Assembly: GCA_963969495.1 (NCBI GenBank)
Contig: OZ018319.1
Location: 200,854,736 to 200,918,735, forward strand
DNA from: Ceratothoa steindachneri
Lineage: Eukaryota > Arthropoda > Malacostraca > Isopoda > Cymothoidae
Length of the DNA stretch: 64,000 nt
Reading direction: 5' to 3'
In this document: positions 54,214 to 64,000 of the stretch, piece by piece
Layout of the letters: each line of letters opens with the position of its first letter
How positions within the stretch are numbered: the stretch's first letter is position 1
Notes under the pieces: model-generated
Told to the model about the DNA's origin: nothing
Database searches by the model: none
What the model saw: only the letters and a program-made list of their open reading frames with translations
Program-made: the position numbers and the translations under genes

Positions 54214-54856
54214 CAATGAAAGGTACAAGGGAAGTAAGTACTTCAAGTCACCATTCCGGTCCATTTCAATGGAAGTACCCTTAATTTTATCCTAAATTCT
54301 AACTATATACAATACTACAGATAAGGAAAAAGATAGTAAAGATGAAGTCTCTCCCCACCCACCTCTCCCACCCGTTTTCCGGGCTTGGAAAAGTGAGAAT
54401 ATATACCTGGCAGTGTTGGAAAATAGACACATTTTTGAAATTTTAAAAGGAAAGCAGGAAATACTAATATATACAAAAACAAAAATCTGACATCGTAATA
54501 ATCTTATTTTAGAACATGCTGTTTTTTCGTTTTCTTTTGTTAACATGCAATTTTTTTCTCGCTTATTATTAATTAAATCTATCTACTCGTTCCATTCTTA
54601 TTTTTAAAAAAATTCTACTGTTTTATTATGAAAAATAATTATTCATATACATATCCATGCTTATTTGTATCAAATTAAATTTAAAACCGTAATAGTTATT
54701 ATGTCTTACTCATCTAAGCTTAGAACATGCTTTTTTTTCTTCGTTTTTATCAACATACAATGTCTTGTCACTTTTTATCTAAAGTTTACCATTATTTTTT
54801 CCAGTCTAGTTTTAAAAGTGTAAACTGAACTGCTGGACACCACTCTTCATAAAAAA

Positions 54857-54896
<40 letters not shown>
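54214..54896. other. AT-rich, no gene; (GA)n at right end
   Basis: Unassigned DNA ending in a GA-rich repeat at about 54857-54896 that directly adjoins the 3' end of the next CR1 copy, as simple repeats often do at LINE 3' ends. Confidence 0.5.
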
Positions 54897-54934
54897 TAAC
54901 AAGGAAAATAAGTACCCTAGAAGACCTTACGGTC

Positions 54935-57670
54935 CATTCAATGAGGGTACCTTTGGACTAGCTGTCGAGCGGGCACATTCCCGCTCAATTGCCTTACGTC
55001 CTCCCTAAACGGCCACTTTTCAAGACTTTGTCTAGGCCTTGTCTTGAACTGGTCAACAAAATTGCTGTTGACAACCTCCATCGGAAGTGCGTTCCAGCTA
55101 CCGAAGATACTGTACGTGAAAAATTTCCCACACAAATCGCGGTTGTAACGCTTCAGCTCAAGTTTGAAGCCGTGATTTCTTGTTCTGTTCTCATTAAGGC
55201 TGAAAATACTTCGAACCCTCGAAGTATTTTGAAAACCTTGATGAGCTGACCACGCAGTCTACGGGTTTCTAACGAGAACAGATATAATTCTCTTAATCTA
55301 TCTTCATAACTTTTATGTATGATAGGGGGAATCAGTTTGGTTGCTCTGGCTTGCACGCGTTCCAATCTCACGATGTCCTTTCAAAATGAAGGACTCCAAA
55401 ATTATACGGCATACTCCAGGTGTGGTTGGACAAGTGAATTGTACAATGAGAGTAGTATTTCCTTATCCGATATCAGAACTGTCGCTTTATATAACCCAGT
55501 ATCCTTTGGGTTTTCTTCTCGGCCTCAATACACTGCCTCGAGAACTTAAGCTCACTAGTTATAGTTACACCCAAGTCCTTCTCAGTGTCACTCGATTCAA
55601 GAGCAGTGCCCTTAGGGATATACTGAGATTTGGAGTTTCTGTGGCCGATATGCATCACTTTGCATTTGTTCACGTTAAAAGGCATTTACCATGTATCCGA
55701 TCAGTCCCCAATCTTCCCAAGATCTTCCTGCAGGCGGGCAGTATTTCCATCTTTTGCAACGTTCATACCAAGATGGGTATCGTCAGCAAATTTAGAAATC
55801 GTAGCAACCATGTCACCGTCCATGTCATTGACGTAGATAATGAATAGTAGTGGTCCCAAGACAGAACCTAGAGGCACCCCGCTAGTAAGAGGCACCCACT
55901 CAGAAGCCTGTCCATTCACCACCACACGTTGCCGCCTGCCACTTAGCCAGTTCTCTATCTAGCCTGCTACTTTTTGCCGTCTATGCCCAGCGCTCGCACT
56001 TTCCGGGGAAGACGACGATGTGGTACCTTTTTAAAGGCTTTTTGAAAGTCTAAATAGACCACATCCACCGCCTTGTTCCGATCTGCTCACTAAAGACGAA
56101 GTGGAAGAATTCCACAAGGTTTTTTAGGAATGACCGTTGCCTTCGGAAGCCGTGCTAGGAACTCTTCAGTAGCAGGTTTGACTCTAAATGCGACGTCATT
56201 TTGTCCACCATGATGCTTTTCATGAGTTTACCGACTATCAAAGTCAGACGGATAGGTCGGTAATTCGAAGGTTGGCTACGGTCTCTTTTCTTGAAGATAT
56301 GAGTCACCTTCGCTTCATGCCAGTCTCTAGGAAAGCATTCGGTCTGGATTGACATGTTGAAGATTGCGCTCATGTGTCGTGACACTTGATCGCGCACTTC
56401 TTTCAACACTTTAGATAGTAACCTAAGGGGACTTATTCGTCATTAGGTCAGTGATCTTCTTTTTTATTTCTCCTTCGGTGAAGTCCATATCCTCGAGCTT
56501 TTTCCTCGAGTAGGAATCCGTTGGCTGGGGGATTGGACCTCACTCTTCAGTAAACACTAAAGAGAAGTAGTCGTTGAGGAGGTTAGCATTTTCTGCATCT
56601 GAGTGATTTAATGCCCCCTTCTAATTCCTCAAAGGGCCAATCGTTTGACGGATTAGTTTACGGCTGTTTACATATCCAAAGAACTCCTTGGGATTCTCTT
56701 TACAAAGTCTCTCCACTCGGAGTTCCTCAGACCTCTCAGCCTCCTTTATGCTAGATTCCAATCTCCTTGCTAGCCTCCGATATTCGTCAAAGTTACCCGA
56801 AATCTTAGACAGCCAGTACACATTACTGGTTGAACAGAAGACCGACCGGAGCATTTCAGAGGGATGAAACGCGATTGAAGACTCATGAATGTGGTTTTGA
56901 AACTGTTCCACGAGTCTTCAACAGCCTCGCACACTTCTAGCCTTTCGTCAGTCTGTCCAGCACCTGCAAAGTTTGCTCTTCTCAAATTAAGTTTCCTCGA
57001 TTTACTAGTTGCAGGCCCTGTCTTGGGGAAATTGACTATAAATCTAATTAGTCAGGGGTCACTGCCATTGAGCTCTTCGCCAACAGAGAGGTCCTCAACG
57101 ATGTCATCTTCAGAGGTGAAAACCAAGTCAAGGATATTGTCTCCTCTCGTTGGCTCTCTTACCCATTGAGTCAGGAACGCGTTGTTCACGAACTCCAGGA
57201 GTAGTGAATTCTCGCCACAGGTTTATCTGGTTTCCCAGTCAACATGGGTATTGAAGTCACCCATGGTGATACACACTCTGTCTTTTACAAGTTCGCCCAA
57301 CAGCTGGTACAGACTCCTGTCCTGTTCTAAGAGTTGGGCAGGGGGTCTGTAAAGCACCAAAGTCCTGTATCTGACAGGACCTATCTCTAGGTCAACACCT
57401 AGTAGTTCATGGTCGGATACGATGTTGCATTCCGTCGAGTTGAGAGTATTCTTGACATACAACATCCCACCGCCACCCTCTCTGTCTGGCCTATCTTTCA
57501 GGAAGAGCTGGTAACCTGGAATCGTAAATTCGCCTTCAAAATCTTGGCTTGAGGTTTTTACCCACGACTCTGTTATGGCTACCATTTCAGGTTCTTCCGT
57601 CGCTACGAGGCCACGAAGTTCAAGAAAATTGTTCCTGATTGACCTTGCATTAAACAGGAGAACTTACACG
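54935..57670 (-). pseudogene. CR1 ORF2: AP-endonuclease and reverse transcriptase
   Basis: Minus-strand reading starts with LLFNARSIRNNFLELRGL near 57650. The endonuclease blocks follow: MVAITESWVKTSS with the catalytic glutamate, GGGGMLYVKNTL, LVLYRPPAQLL and CITMGDFNTHVDWE. A linker runs through about 56985-56621 (FFGYVNSRKLIRQTIGPLRN). Reverse-transcriptase blocks are FPRDWHEAKVTHIFKKRDRS, QPSNYRPIRLTLIVGKLM, SSQHGFRRQRS, then GSVLGPLLFIIYVNDMDGD and ISKFADDTHLGMN with FADD intact, and the thumb RLRELYLFSLETRRL and SWNALPMEVVNS. At least six frame changes or stops break it. The protein nicks DNA and copies the element RNA in place. Confidence 0.9.
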
Positions 57671-57789
57671 GAGTCCACGAATGTAGGACTCTCTACGCTC
57701 TTTCGTTTCCCGGCTTATTTGTTGGCAAGGAAGCACCCCTCTTTGCGACCTCTGAGAAAGTCGTTCCAGGAGTGACACGGGCGTACTAG

Positions 57790-58915
57790 CGTATGTCCGC
57801 CCTCACTTTCGGCCGGATACTCCTTTGGGTCCTCTCTACGACATCCTGGATCATGTTTGACAGAAAGGCCTTTTCTTTAAAGGAAATATATACCTCATCC
57901 CTTTGGTAGAGATCATTTCTACCATAAAAGGTGCGGTGCGGGTCCACAAAAAAGATCCCTCTGCTATACACAAATCTTCCAAGCGTCGGTTCAAAAAGAC
58001 ATTCATCGAGTGAACGGTTCGTGTTGGACCTCTTCTCGGGAGCATCCTGACTACAACACGCATGCGGGTTTTCAGCCTACAGTCGTCCACAGCGCCCTTC
58101 ACAGTGTGGAGGATTTTATCCGTAAAGCCTACCCTACCTCCTCTCAGGTAGAGGTCGTTGCCACTGACCATCAGACCAACGACTGAGCTCTCAGAAATCT
58201 GTGATTTCTCCACCTCTACTCTGATGTGGTGGTTACCCCATCCTGGCAAGCAGCTTACCTTCACACTAGTGTGAAGGCGAGCCGCTAGCAGAGGCTGCAG
58301 ACCCCGTGCTTCAGAATCACCAATAAGGGCGACCCTTGCACATTTGTCTGCAGACGACTTAGTCTTCCCTTTCGGGAGAGACTTGCCGCTTTCCTCTTTT
58401 ATCTCTACATTTTTCTTCTTCTTCATCTTCTTCTTTTCTTATTCTTCTTTTTCTTGTCTTCCTTTGTTTTCTCTTCTTCTGCTTCTACTTTCTCGTCCTC
58501 TGTTTCCAAGTTCTTTTCTTCTCTTTCTACTTTCTCTTTATCCTTTCTTTTCTTCTTTTTGCAGTGAAGAATCCTGCTCTTGGACGTCGGAAGCCTTCTC
58601 TCCTAAGCATCTGCACTTCTCTGTTCCTAATAGTTGAACCTCCCTTTTGAGGAGGGAGTTCTTCTTTCTCAGTTGAGCGATGCTCTCGCCCAGGCGCTTC
58701 TCGAGTTCGCAGAAGTCACAGACACTGACGCCATCTGTGAGCTCCTTGCAACTCCTGCCCCCGAAGTCTTTACTCCATCTGTAAACTTTGCATATTTTGC
58801 AGGTTAACTTGCGGAACGGAGGACCATTCTTCTTCGCTATCTTAAAAACTCTCCGACTATACGCATAAAAAAGGCGTTTTTTTGTGTGATTTTCTCTCGC
58901 ACTAATCACATCCAC
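57790..58915 (-). pseudogene. CR1 ORF1: zinc finger, coiled coil, SGNH esterase-like
   Basis: The first part (58915-58538) carries a cysteine-rich finger, CKICKVYRWSKDFGGRSC then CDFCELE, followed by a leucine-rich coiled coil (RLGESIAQLRKKNSLLKREV). A lysine/glutamate-rich linker covers 58540-58400, where the frame is broken. The second part (58426-57851) is an SGNH-hydrolase-like domain: VALIGDSEARGLQPLL supplies the GDS block with the nucleophilic serine, VVGLMVSGNDLYLRGG the GxND block. After a frameshift at about 57960, FFVDPHRTFYGRND and DEVYISFKEKAF hold the region of the catalytic Asp-x-x-His, where the expected DGVH reads DEVY. Such ORF1 esterases are known in CR1 elements; their role is unsettled. 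Confidence 0.85.
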
Positions 58916-58985
58916 CTATTTCCAGGAGGTTTTCGGTCGTTCAGCGAACAGAAACCCTTTTACCAAGCACACCAACCCTAAGGTC

Positions 58986-59785
58986 TTCCCTGGGCCAGAC
59001 GTCCACAATCGTGCCACAGCTCCCAACTGAGCAGCACGAGAGCCCCAGTGAACTGGTTCTCTGATTTTTTGACAGGGGTGCTTGAGGTGTAACTATCTTC
59101 CTACTAAGCCCTACTAATCAACTAAAAACGGCCAGACTTAAGGCAAATAGTAAAGCTAAGTGCGCACGACTTCATACGAGATCTCTGATCTGATATGGCA
59201 ACAAGCAAGGCACAAAAGCTCTCTCACCAAAGAGCAGTTGAGCCTTTGTTCACCAAGTAGCGGTCACAGGAGGCTGGTCAGGACATTACACATTAGGAGA
59301 AAACTTCTAAGGGGTACCTTGCATTTCTCCATTAATCGTACCCCAAACGCTTGAGATCCCTTCAATCTCAGTCTCTTGCAACCTATGAGTGCTCCAAGGC
59401 GTTATTTAAAGAGGTTTCAAAGCCTCTCTTCTCACGCGGAATAAGGGAGCTGGTGAGGCCCTTATTAATAAACAACTTATGTGTAATAGAGATAAATGTT
59501 TGTTTTTTGTTGTTGTTGTTTTTTGACAGTTGAAGAGAGTTGGTGAAACTTAGTACTAACAGAATCGAATAGGTTGGTAGGAAGATGCAAGGAGACGCAT
59601 CAAAGAAGTGGTAGAAAAGTTTGACAACCCTTAGTCTGGATCCTACTAAAGCTACCTTATTGGCATGGGTGACCCTACCGGACTAAAAGTCCCCCAGCTT
59701 AGCCAGTTTAACTCAAGCAAATCGCGCAAGCTCTCTCACCGGCGGCAAGGTGGTTGCAGAGAGAGAGAGAAAGTAACTAGGAGTA
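58986..59785. other. Probable CR1 5' leader, otherwise unassigned
   Basis: Lies upstream of the CR1 ORF1 and may hold its 5' UTR, but I cannot set its limit. Includes (GTT)n at about 59505-59520. Open frames at 59160-59354 and 59351-59533 have no motif I recognise. Confidence 0.35.
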
Positions 59786-61160
59786 ACAAGTAAAAGAGGT
59801 ACCCTAGTCGACCTTACGATCCATTCAAAGATGGTACCTTTAAGTGAACACTTGAGCAGGCGCAGTCCTCTAAAGGATCTGATTGACGCTCTTGAAGAGC
59901 ACTCGCGCCACTCTCAAGTCTCCAAGCGGCTATTTTTCAAGACTTTGTCTAGTTTCGATTTGAACTGTTCAACAAAATTGCTGTTGAAAGCTTCCACTGG
60001 AAGTGCATTCTAAGTGTCGCAGATGCTACAGTATAAGTGAAATATTTCCCACACAAATCACGCTGATAACGCTTCAGTTCAGGTTTATAGCCGTGATTTC
60101 TTGTTCTGCTCTGCCTAAGCTGGAAAATATCCCTGTAGTCTACAATGTCGAAGCCTCGAAGTATTTTAAACACTTCGATAAGCTGACGATGCAGTCTCCG
60201 GGTCTCCAGCGAGAACATGTCTAAGTCCCGTAATCTATCTTCGTATCTCTTGTGTCTGATAAAGAGAATCAGTTCGGTTGCTCTGGCTTGCACAAGTTTT
60301 AATCTTGCGATATCCTTTCGAAATGAAGCACTCCAAAATTGTACGGTATACTCCAGGTGCGGTCGGACAAGGGACTTATACAAACACAGTACTATCTTCT
60401 TGTTCCAATATCCAAACTGTCGCTTTATATAACCTAAAATCCTTTGGGCTTTCTTCTTGAGATCACTAGTGATTGTTACCTCCAAGTCCTTCTCGGTATC
60501 AATGCGTTCGAGAGCAGTGCCTTTAAGGATATAGAGTGATAGGAGAGTTCAGTGATCGATATGCATCACTTTGCATTTGTTAACGTTAAAAAGCATTTGC
60601 AACGTGCCCGACCATTCCCCACTCTTCCGAAGATCATCTTAAAGACACGCAGTATTTCCTTCCTTTACGACCTTCATACCAAGCTTGATATCCTTGGCAA
60701 ATTTAGAAATTTTCGCAACCATATCACTGTCCATCTCGTTGACGTAGATGATGAACAGTAGTGGCCCCAGGACTGAACTTTAAGGAACACCACCAGTAAC
60801 GGGCCGTCAACGCTATATCCCGGTCATGCTCACTGAAAACGAAGTGGAAGAATTCCATAAGATTCGTTAGGCATGACCGTTGCATTCGGAACCCGTGCTG
60901 GGAAATCCTAAATCGCAGGTTGGAGTCTAAATATGTCGTCATTTTGTGCACCATGATGCTTTCCATGAGTTTACCAACTATTGAAGTTAAATTAATAGGT
61001 CGGTAGTTCGACGGCTGGCTAGAGTCTCATTTCTAAAAGATAAAAGTCACCTCCACTTCACGCCAGTCTCTAGGAACACATCCGGTCCGGATTGACATGC
61101 TGAAGATTGTGCTCAGATGTCGTGACACCTTATCGCGCACTTCTTTTAACACTTTAAAAA
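59786..61160 (-). pseudogene. CR1 LINE ORF2 fragment, third copy, 5'-truncated
   Basis: The minus strand retains, from the 5' side, NYRP-like remnants near 61010, MESIMVHKMTTYLDSNLRFR and ISQHGFRMQRSCLTNLMEFF at 60966-60870, degenerate catalytic region near 60720, then LEVTITSDL, AQRILGYIKRQFGYWNKKIV, YKSLVRPHLEYTVQFWSAS and RLRDLDMFSLETRRL at 60460-60180, followed by the tail. Its 3' end (59790-59840) matches the other two CR1 copies. A deletion removes residues between the HGF and FADD blocks (near 60800). The 5' truncation at about 61160 directly abuts Gypsy integrase sequence. Confidence 0.87.
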
Positions 61161-61866
61161 CAAATAATGGCACATATTCTTATAAGGCATTTCACAAAAC
61201 TACAAAAAAGTAATCCAATTATTCTTCAACGGTACGGCATCGGGGAACCGGGGGTCAAATACACTAAAGTTAGCACGCGATTATGTCCTTCACTCGACTG
61301 GTTAGGTATATCGGACCAATGAGATCAATTGCGACACGAGAAAACGGCTCTCAGATTAGGGGTTCTCTCTGCAACGGTGCGGGCTTAACTCGTCCTTTGA
61401 CGGCAGCCTTTTGGCAGATATCGCAAAACCTGCAGTAGCGAAGGATTTCTTCATAGGCGCCTGGCCGATAAAAATATTTGAAGAACTTCTGTGTGGCCTT
61501 CGTGTGGCTAAAATGGCCAGAAAATAGGCCCTCATGGGTAGTGGTTAAAATGTGACCAAAGTGGGAACACGAGACATGCAATACGAGCATCGGGGGTTTA
61601 CCGTTTTCTGAGCACGCACGGTAAAGTAAGTCGTCCATAACCATTGGTTGGGCCACGGAGTTGGGGGAGACCCGAGAGCACTGGCCAATGAGGACGGAGC
61701 AGAATTTAATATAGGCTGCCATTACTTCTGCCAAGCCAGTGTAGTATGCACAATCAATGTAGCACTTAACGATGAGGAACTGATTGGCGCGCCTCAAGTA
61801 GTGGTGCACGACGGCGAATTTATTATGGTCCGGGAATACTGGGGGAAGCAGCTTGTCCGACACCAC
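61161..61866 (-). pseudogene. Gypsy integrase, N-terminal part
   Basis: A 171-residue minus-strand frame (61866-61351). Its second half is the zinc-binding HHCC domain: HVSCSHFGHILTTTHEGL with the histidines, then FYRPGAYEEILRYCRFCDIC and QKAAVKGRVKPAPLQ with the cysteine pair. After 61350 the core starts, with a block resembling PFSRVAIDLIGPI near 61340-61305, where the first catalytic aspartate lies, then frames break. The first half of the frame (NQFLIVKCYIDCAYYTGLAE) looks like the end of the protease, joined to the integrase without the polymerase. Integrase inserts the DNA copy into the host chromosome. Confidence 0.78.
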
Positions 61867-62679
61867 TATGCAGGTTCACCCGGTATCTCTCACAAGAGTG
61901 GAGACACGGCAGCCATTAATCGTTCTGGATTTGAACCTAAAGCCTTCAGGGGTATTCTTATCAAACAAGAAGTTCACCTGGTGGTCGCCGGGAGTTGAGG
62001 TGCTCGGGAGAGGAGAAGATTCCGATGGTGTTGACGAAGGCGCACATGTGGCACAGATCTGGTGTACCTGGTGAGAAGAGTTATTCCTGAACTGAGAGTT
62101 CTGAGGGCAGTTTGTTTTCACGTGACCCTCCATACCACAGGAAAAAAAATGATGGGTCTCCTGGGAAGAGATGACGTAAGGGGGGCCTGAAGAGAAAGGT
62201 TTTTCATCCCGGTGTTCGGACGAAAAGAGTGGTTTCGGCTTCGACGGCCCAATTACCTTGGCAAACTTGTTTCCATTTTACGGGATGAATTTTCTTTTGT
62301 TTGTTTCAGGTTTTGGGGAAAGGGGGCCGTTTTTTCCCCTTCTTTCTAATAAAGGTTGTAGCTTGCTGAATAAATGTCGACCTCTTCTGTGCATTCCTTG
62401 AATGTGAGATATCACCGGTCTTTTACGAAAGATCTGACTTCAACCGAAAGTGCAGCCAACAACTAGGCTCTTAGGAAGAAGTCAACGAGGGCATAGTAGT
62501 CATGCGGGACTTTAGAAGCATCGAAAAAAAGTTGAGGTGACGCTGGAGGGTGTACCCAAACTGACGGTATGTTTGGCCTGGCAGAATTTGGATCGGTAAA
62601 AGTCTGGGGTCATGTTATATGCCGCCAGTAATTCCGATTTTAAGGTCAAATAATCAATTGTTGCCTCCGAGGGAAGTGA
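61867..62679 (-). pseudogene. Gypsy gag C-terminus and protease remnants
   Basis: Minus-strand blocks: EATIDYLTLKSELLAAYNMT near 62660 (gag capsid region), then broken frames, then a zinc knuckle FFSCGMEGHVKTNCP at about 62140 (CCHC type, first cysteine lost), a Pro/Ser-rich linker, and INGCRVSTLVRDTG at about 61915, where an LRDTG-type aspartic protease active site is expected; the DTG is intact and a stop follows two codons later. Gag coats the element RNA and the protease cuts the polyprotein. Confidence 0.7.
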
Positions 62680-62701
62680 TATATATATATATATATATAT
62701 A

Positions 62702-62743
<42 letters not shown>
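62680..62743. repeat. (TA)n microsatellite inside Gypsy gag
   Basis: About 30 TA units with a TTTT interruption near 62704. It separates two parts of the gag region, with LFSLVNFKLR on one side and SLPSEATIDYL on the other. Confidence 0.93.
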
Positions 62744-62746
<3 letters not shown>

Positions 62747-63180
62747 GAGTTTGAAATTTACCAAGGAAAACAATTGAGCCACTACATCTGCCTCGATGTC
62801 CCAAGGGTTGATTTCGAAAATTTCTCGAAGTGGATTAAGAAGGCTCCGAAATCCTCGCATTCCTTGAAAATCGAAAACTTAACAGACGTGGTAGGGGAAC
62901 TCGAGCTGATGGACAGCGTCTCGTTCCTGGTCCTACTCATTTCAAGTTCATGAAGGCAGGTTCTTTCCCTTTCTTCTCATTCTTCTCTTTCTCTTCTTTC
63001 TTCTCGTTCTTCTCTTTCGCTTTTTCTTCTCATTCATCTTTTTTGCTTCTTTCTTCTGGTTCATTCTCTTCTCTTTCCTTTTCTCTTTGTCTTCTCTCTT
63101 CTCTTTCAGTCCTTTCCTCCTGTTGGATATAAGTTATAGGTTCTTGCCGCTGAGCCCAAGCGACACTCCTTGCAACTCAA
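62744..63180 (-). pseudogene. Gypsy gag N-terminal part with charged region
   Basis: On the minus strand a long Lys/Arg/Glu-rich low-complexity stretch (63130-62960, coded by GAAGAGAAA-type repeats) is followed by FRSLLNPLREIFEINPWDIE and ADVVAQLFSLVNF at 62850-62750, which reads like the start of a gag capsid domain. The frame changes in between. The charged stretch is probably an expanded linker; on the plus strand it gives a spurious Ser/Phe-rich frame. Confidence 0.5.
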
Positions 63181-64000
63181 ATGTGTTAAATAATGATCAC
63201 ACTTTATCGCGTTCGACTAACTTTTTAAAAAAGCAACACAAAAAAAGGGCAATTATTTGACGCACAGGGAAAGTGCTGATAGACTTTGGCGGACCTACGA
63301 TTCTTCACTTAAAAAACAAACAAAGAAATAATTATTTCGCACGGCGCAAATTCTTAATTATACTTGAAATATTCACTACGGAACTTTAGTGAGAGCCTGT
63401 GTGCCCAATACGCACGAAGGATACGACATTATAAAAAAGCAAAAAATAATATTAACTCCTGAGGCCTGGAAAGGGTTAAAGTTTCACACGGTCACAAAAT
63501 TCAATACAAAATATGCACACCAAAGGGGAAATGGGAAATGGGTATAGTCTTTTCTACAGTTTTTAAAATCAGAACCTTTAATATATAAGAATAACACCCA
63601 ATAGGATCTGTCAAAGGTCTAAAAGAAATGAGATCAAATACTGCGGATGACCCTAAAAAACCTGACACCAGAAAATAATATAGATGTCGTAGGGTGACCG
63701 TGAAGAGGGCACGCCAGAAAATCGGGATACAGATCCCAGCGCGAGGGTTAAATAAACAAAATAGAGTTCGGTTGGACTAACTAAATAATCCATTCTTAGA
63801 GGTTCTGGGATTAGAGAAACTAATGGTAGAAAAATATATACTTTACTATATACAAAGAAAATATTAATAGCACAAGTAATTAACTGGCAATAAATAAATT
63901 AAGACCAGGGGGGAAGGGAGATACAAATAACTCGACGGATACGAGAGTACGAGAGATGATTCATGTGATTCTTTACAGAGAAAATGGGAGAGTTAAATTA
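63181..64000. other. Unassigned; possible Gypsy leader or LTR
   Basis: Lies where the 5' LTR of the minus-strand Gypsy would be expected, but I see no matching pair of LTRs or a primer-binding site. No gene recognised. Confidence 0.35.

Larger units (their letters stand above)
54897..58985 (-). mobile_element. CR1-type LINE, near full length
   Basis: A 4 kb minus-strand element with ORF1 (58915 to about 57790), ORF2 (about 57670 to 54935) and a 3' end carrying a hairpin. The 3' end reads GGTACCCTCATTGAATGGAC then CGTAAGGTCTTCTAGGGTAC, which pairs GTACCCT with AGGGTAC around a GACC/GGTC stem. The copies at 51647 and 59790 end at the same point, so reverse transcription always began there. Confidence 0.88.
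61161..63180 (-). mobile_element. Gypsy-type LTR retrotransposon, internally deleted
   Basis: Minus-strand gag, protease and integrase traces are in the expected order but with no reverse transcriptase or RNase H between protease and integrase. No LTR could be placed with confidence. The integrase side is cut by the CR1 copy at 61160. Style of the gag and protease blocks suggests a Mag-like Gypsy lineage. Confidence 0.75.

Noticed and set aside
1..64000. tRNA, rRNA or other RNA genes
   Set aside because: I looked for tRNA-like A and B boxes and conserved rRNA blocks by eye and found none; a covariance-model scan would be needed to exclude decayed copies.

Overview
This window looks like animal nuclear DNA from an invertebrate. 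I see no operons, no ribosomal or tRNA genes and no convincing host gene. It is AT-rich and holds sixteen or so long (TA)n tracts. Almost everything I can recognise is transposon-derived: Penelope-like elements (PLEs) with GIY-YIG domains, CR1/L2-type LINEs, an R1/I-like LINE, RTE-like and Jockey-like LINE tails, mariner elements of two lineages, a piggyBac derivative, Gypsy remnants, and two copies of an uncharacterised multicopy gene family. This repertoire suits an arthropod or another invertebrate; I cannot name the species. Names of families rest on motif recognition from memory, not on a search.

Layout. 0-4 kb: a PLE terminal fragment, a CR1 reverse-transcriptase tail and a decayed 1.3 kb mariner. 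4-7.8 kb: nothing recognised except a minisatellite. 7.86-9.86 kb: a minus-strand relic of an uncharacterised, possibly DDE-like gene family, split by a 781 bp piggyBac derivative with exact TTAA ends. 10.9-14.3 kb: a plus-strand CR1 LINE broken by an LTR-like insertion (6 bp duplication), by a minus-strand PLE, and by a 494 bp tandem duplication. 14.5-25 kb: mostly unassigned DNA with a PLE 3' end, short LINE and Gypsy traces and a 26 bp minisatellite. 25-27.4 kb: a LINE tail, a 45 bp repeat and an unassigned GC-rich block. 30.6-31.5 kb: a second copy of the uncharacterised family, fused across a large internal deletion.

32-46.5 kb: RTE-like tails; a minus-strand PLE followed by an inverted PLE end that encloses an R1/I-like LINE truncated at both ends; a 2.6-copy array of a 1.8 kb unit carrying a mariner head; a second mariner lineage; and several PLE pieces, the best preserved at 45.25-46.31 kb with an intact YIDD motif and one in-frame stop. 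46.5-52.6 kb: a hairpin, a PLE with inverted 3' ends and an 83 bp triplication, and two PLEs head to tail. 51.6-61.2 kb: three minus-strand CR1 copies sharing one 3' end; the middle one is nearly full length, with ORF1 (zinc finger, coiled coil, SGNH esterase-like) and ORF2 (endonuclease, reverse transcriptase). A mariner sits between the first two. 61.2-63.2 kb: a minus-strand Gypsy element with gag, protease and integrase traces but no reverse transcriptase.

Nothing here works as a pathway. The value lies in the nesting, in the structural oddities of the PLEs, and in the uncharacterised family seen in two complementary fragments.
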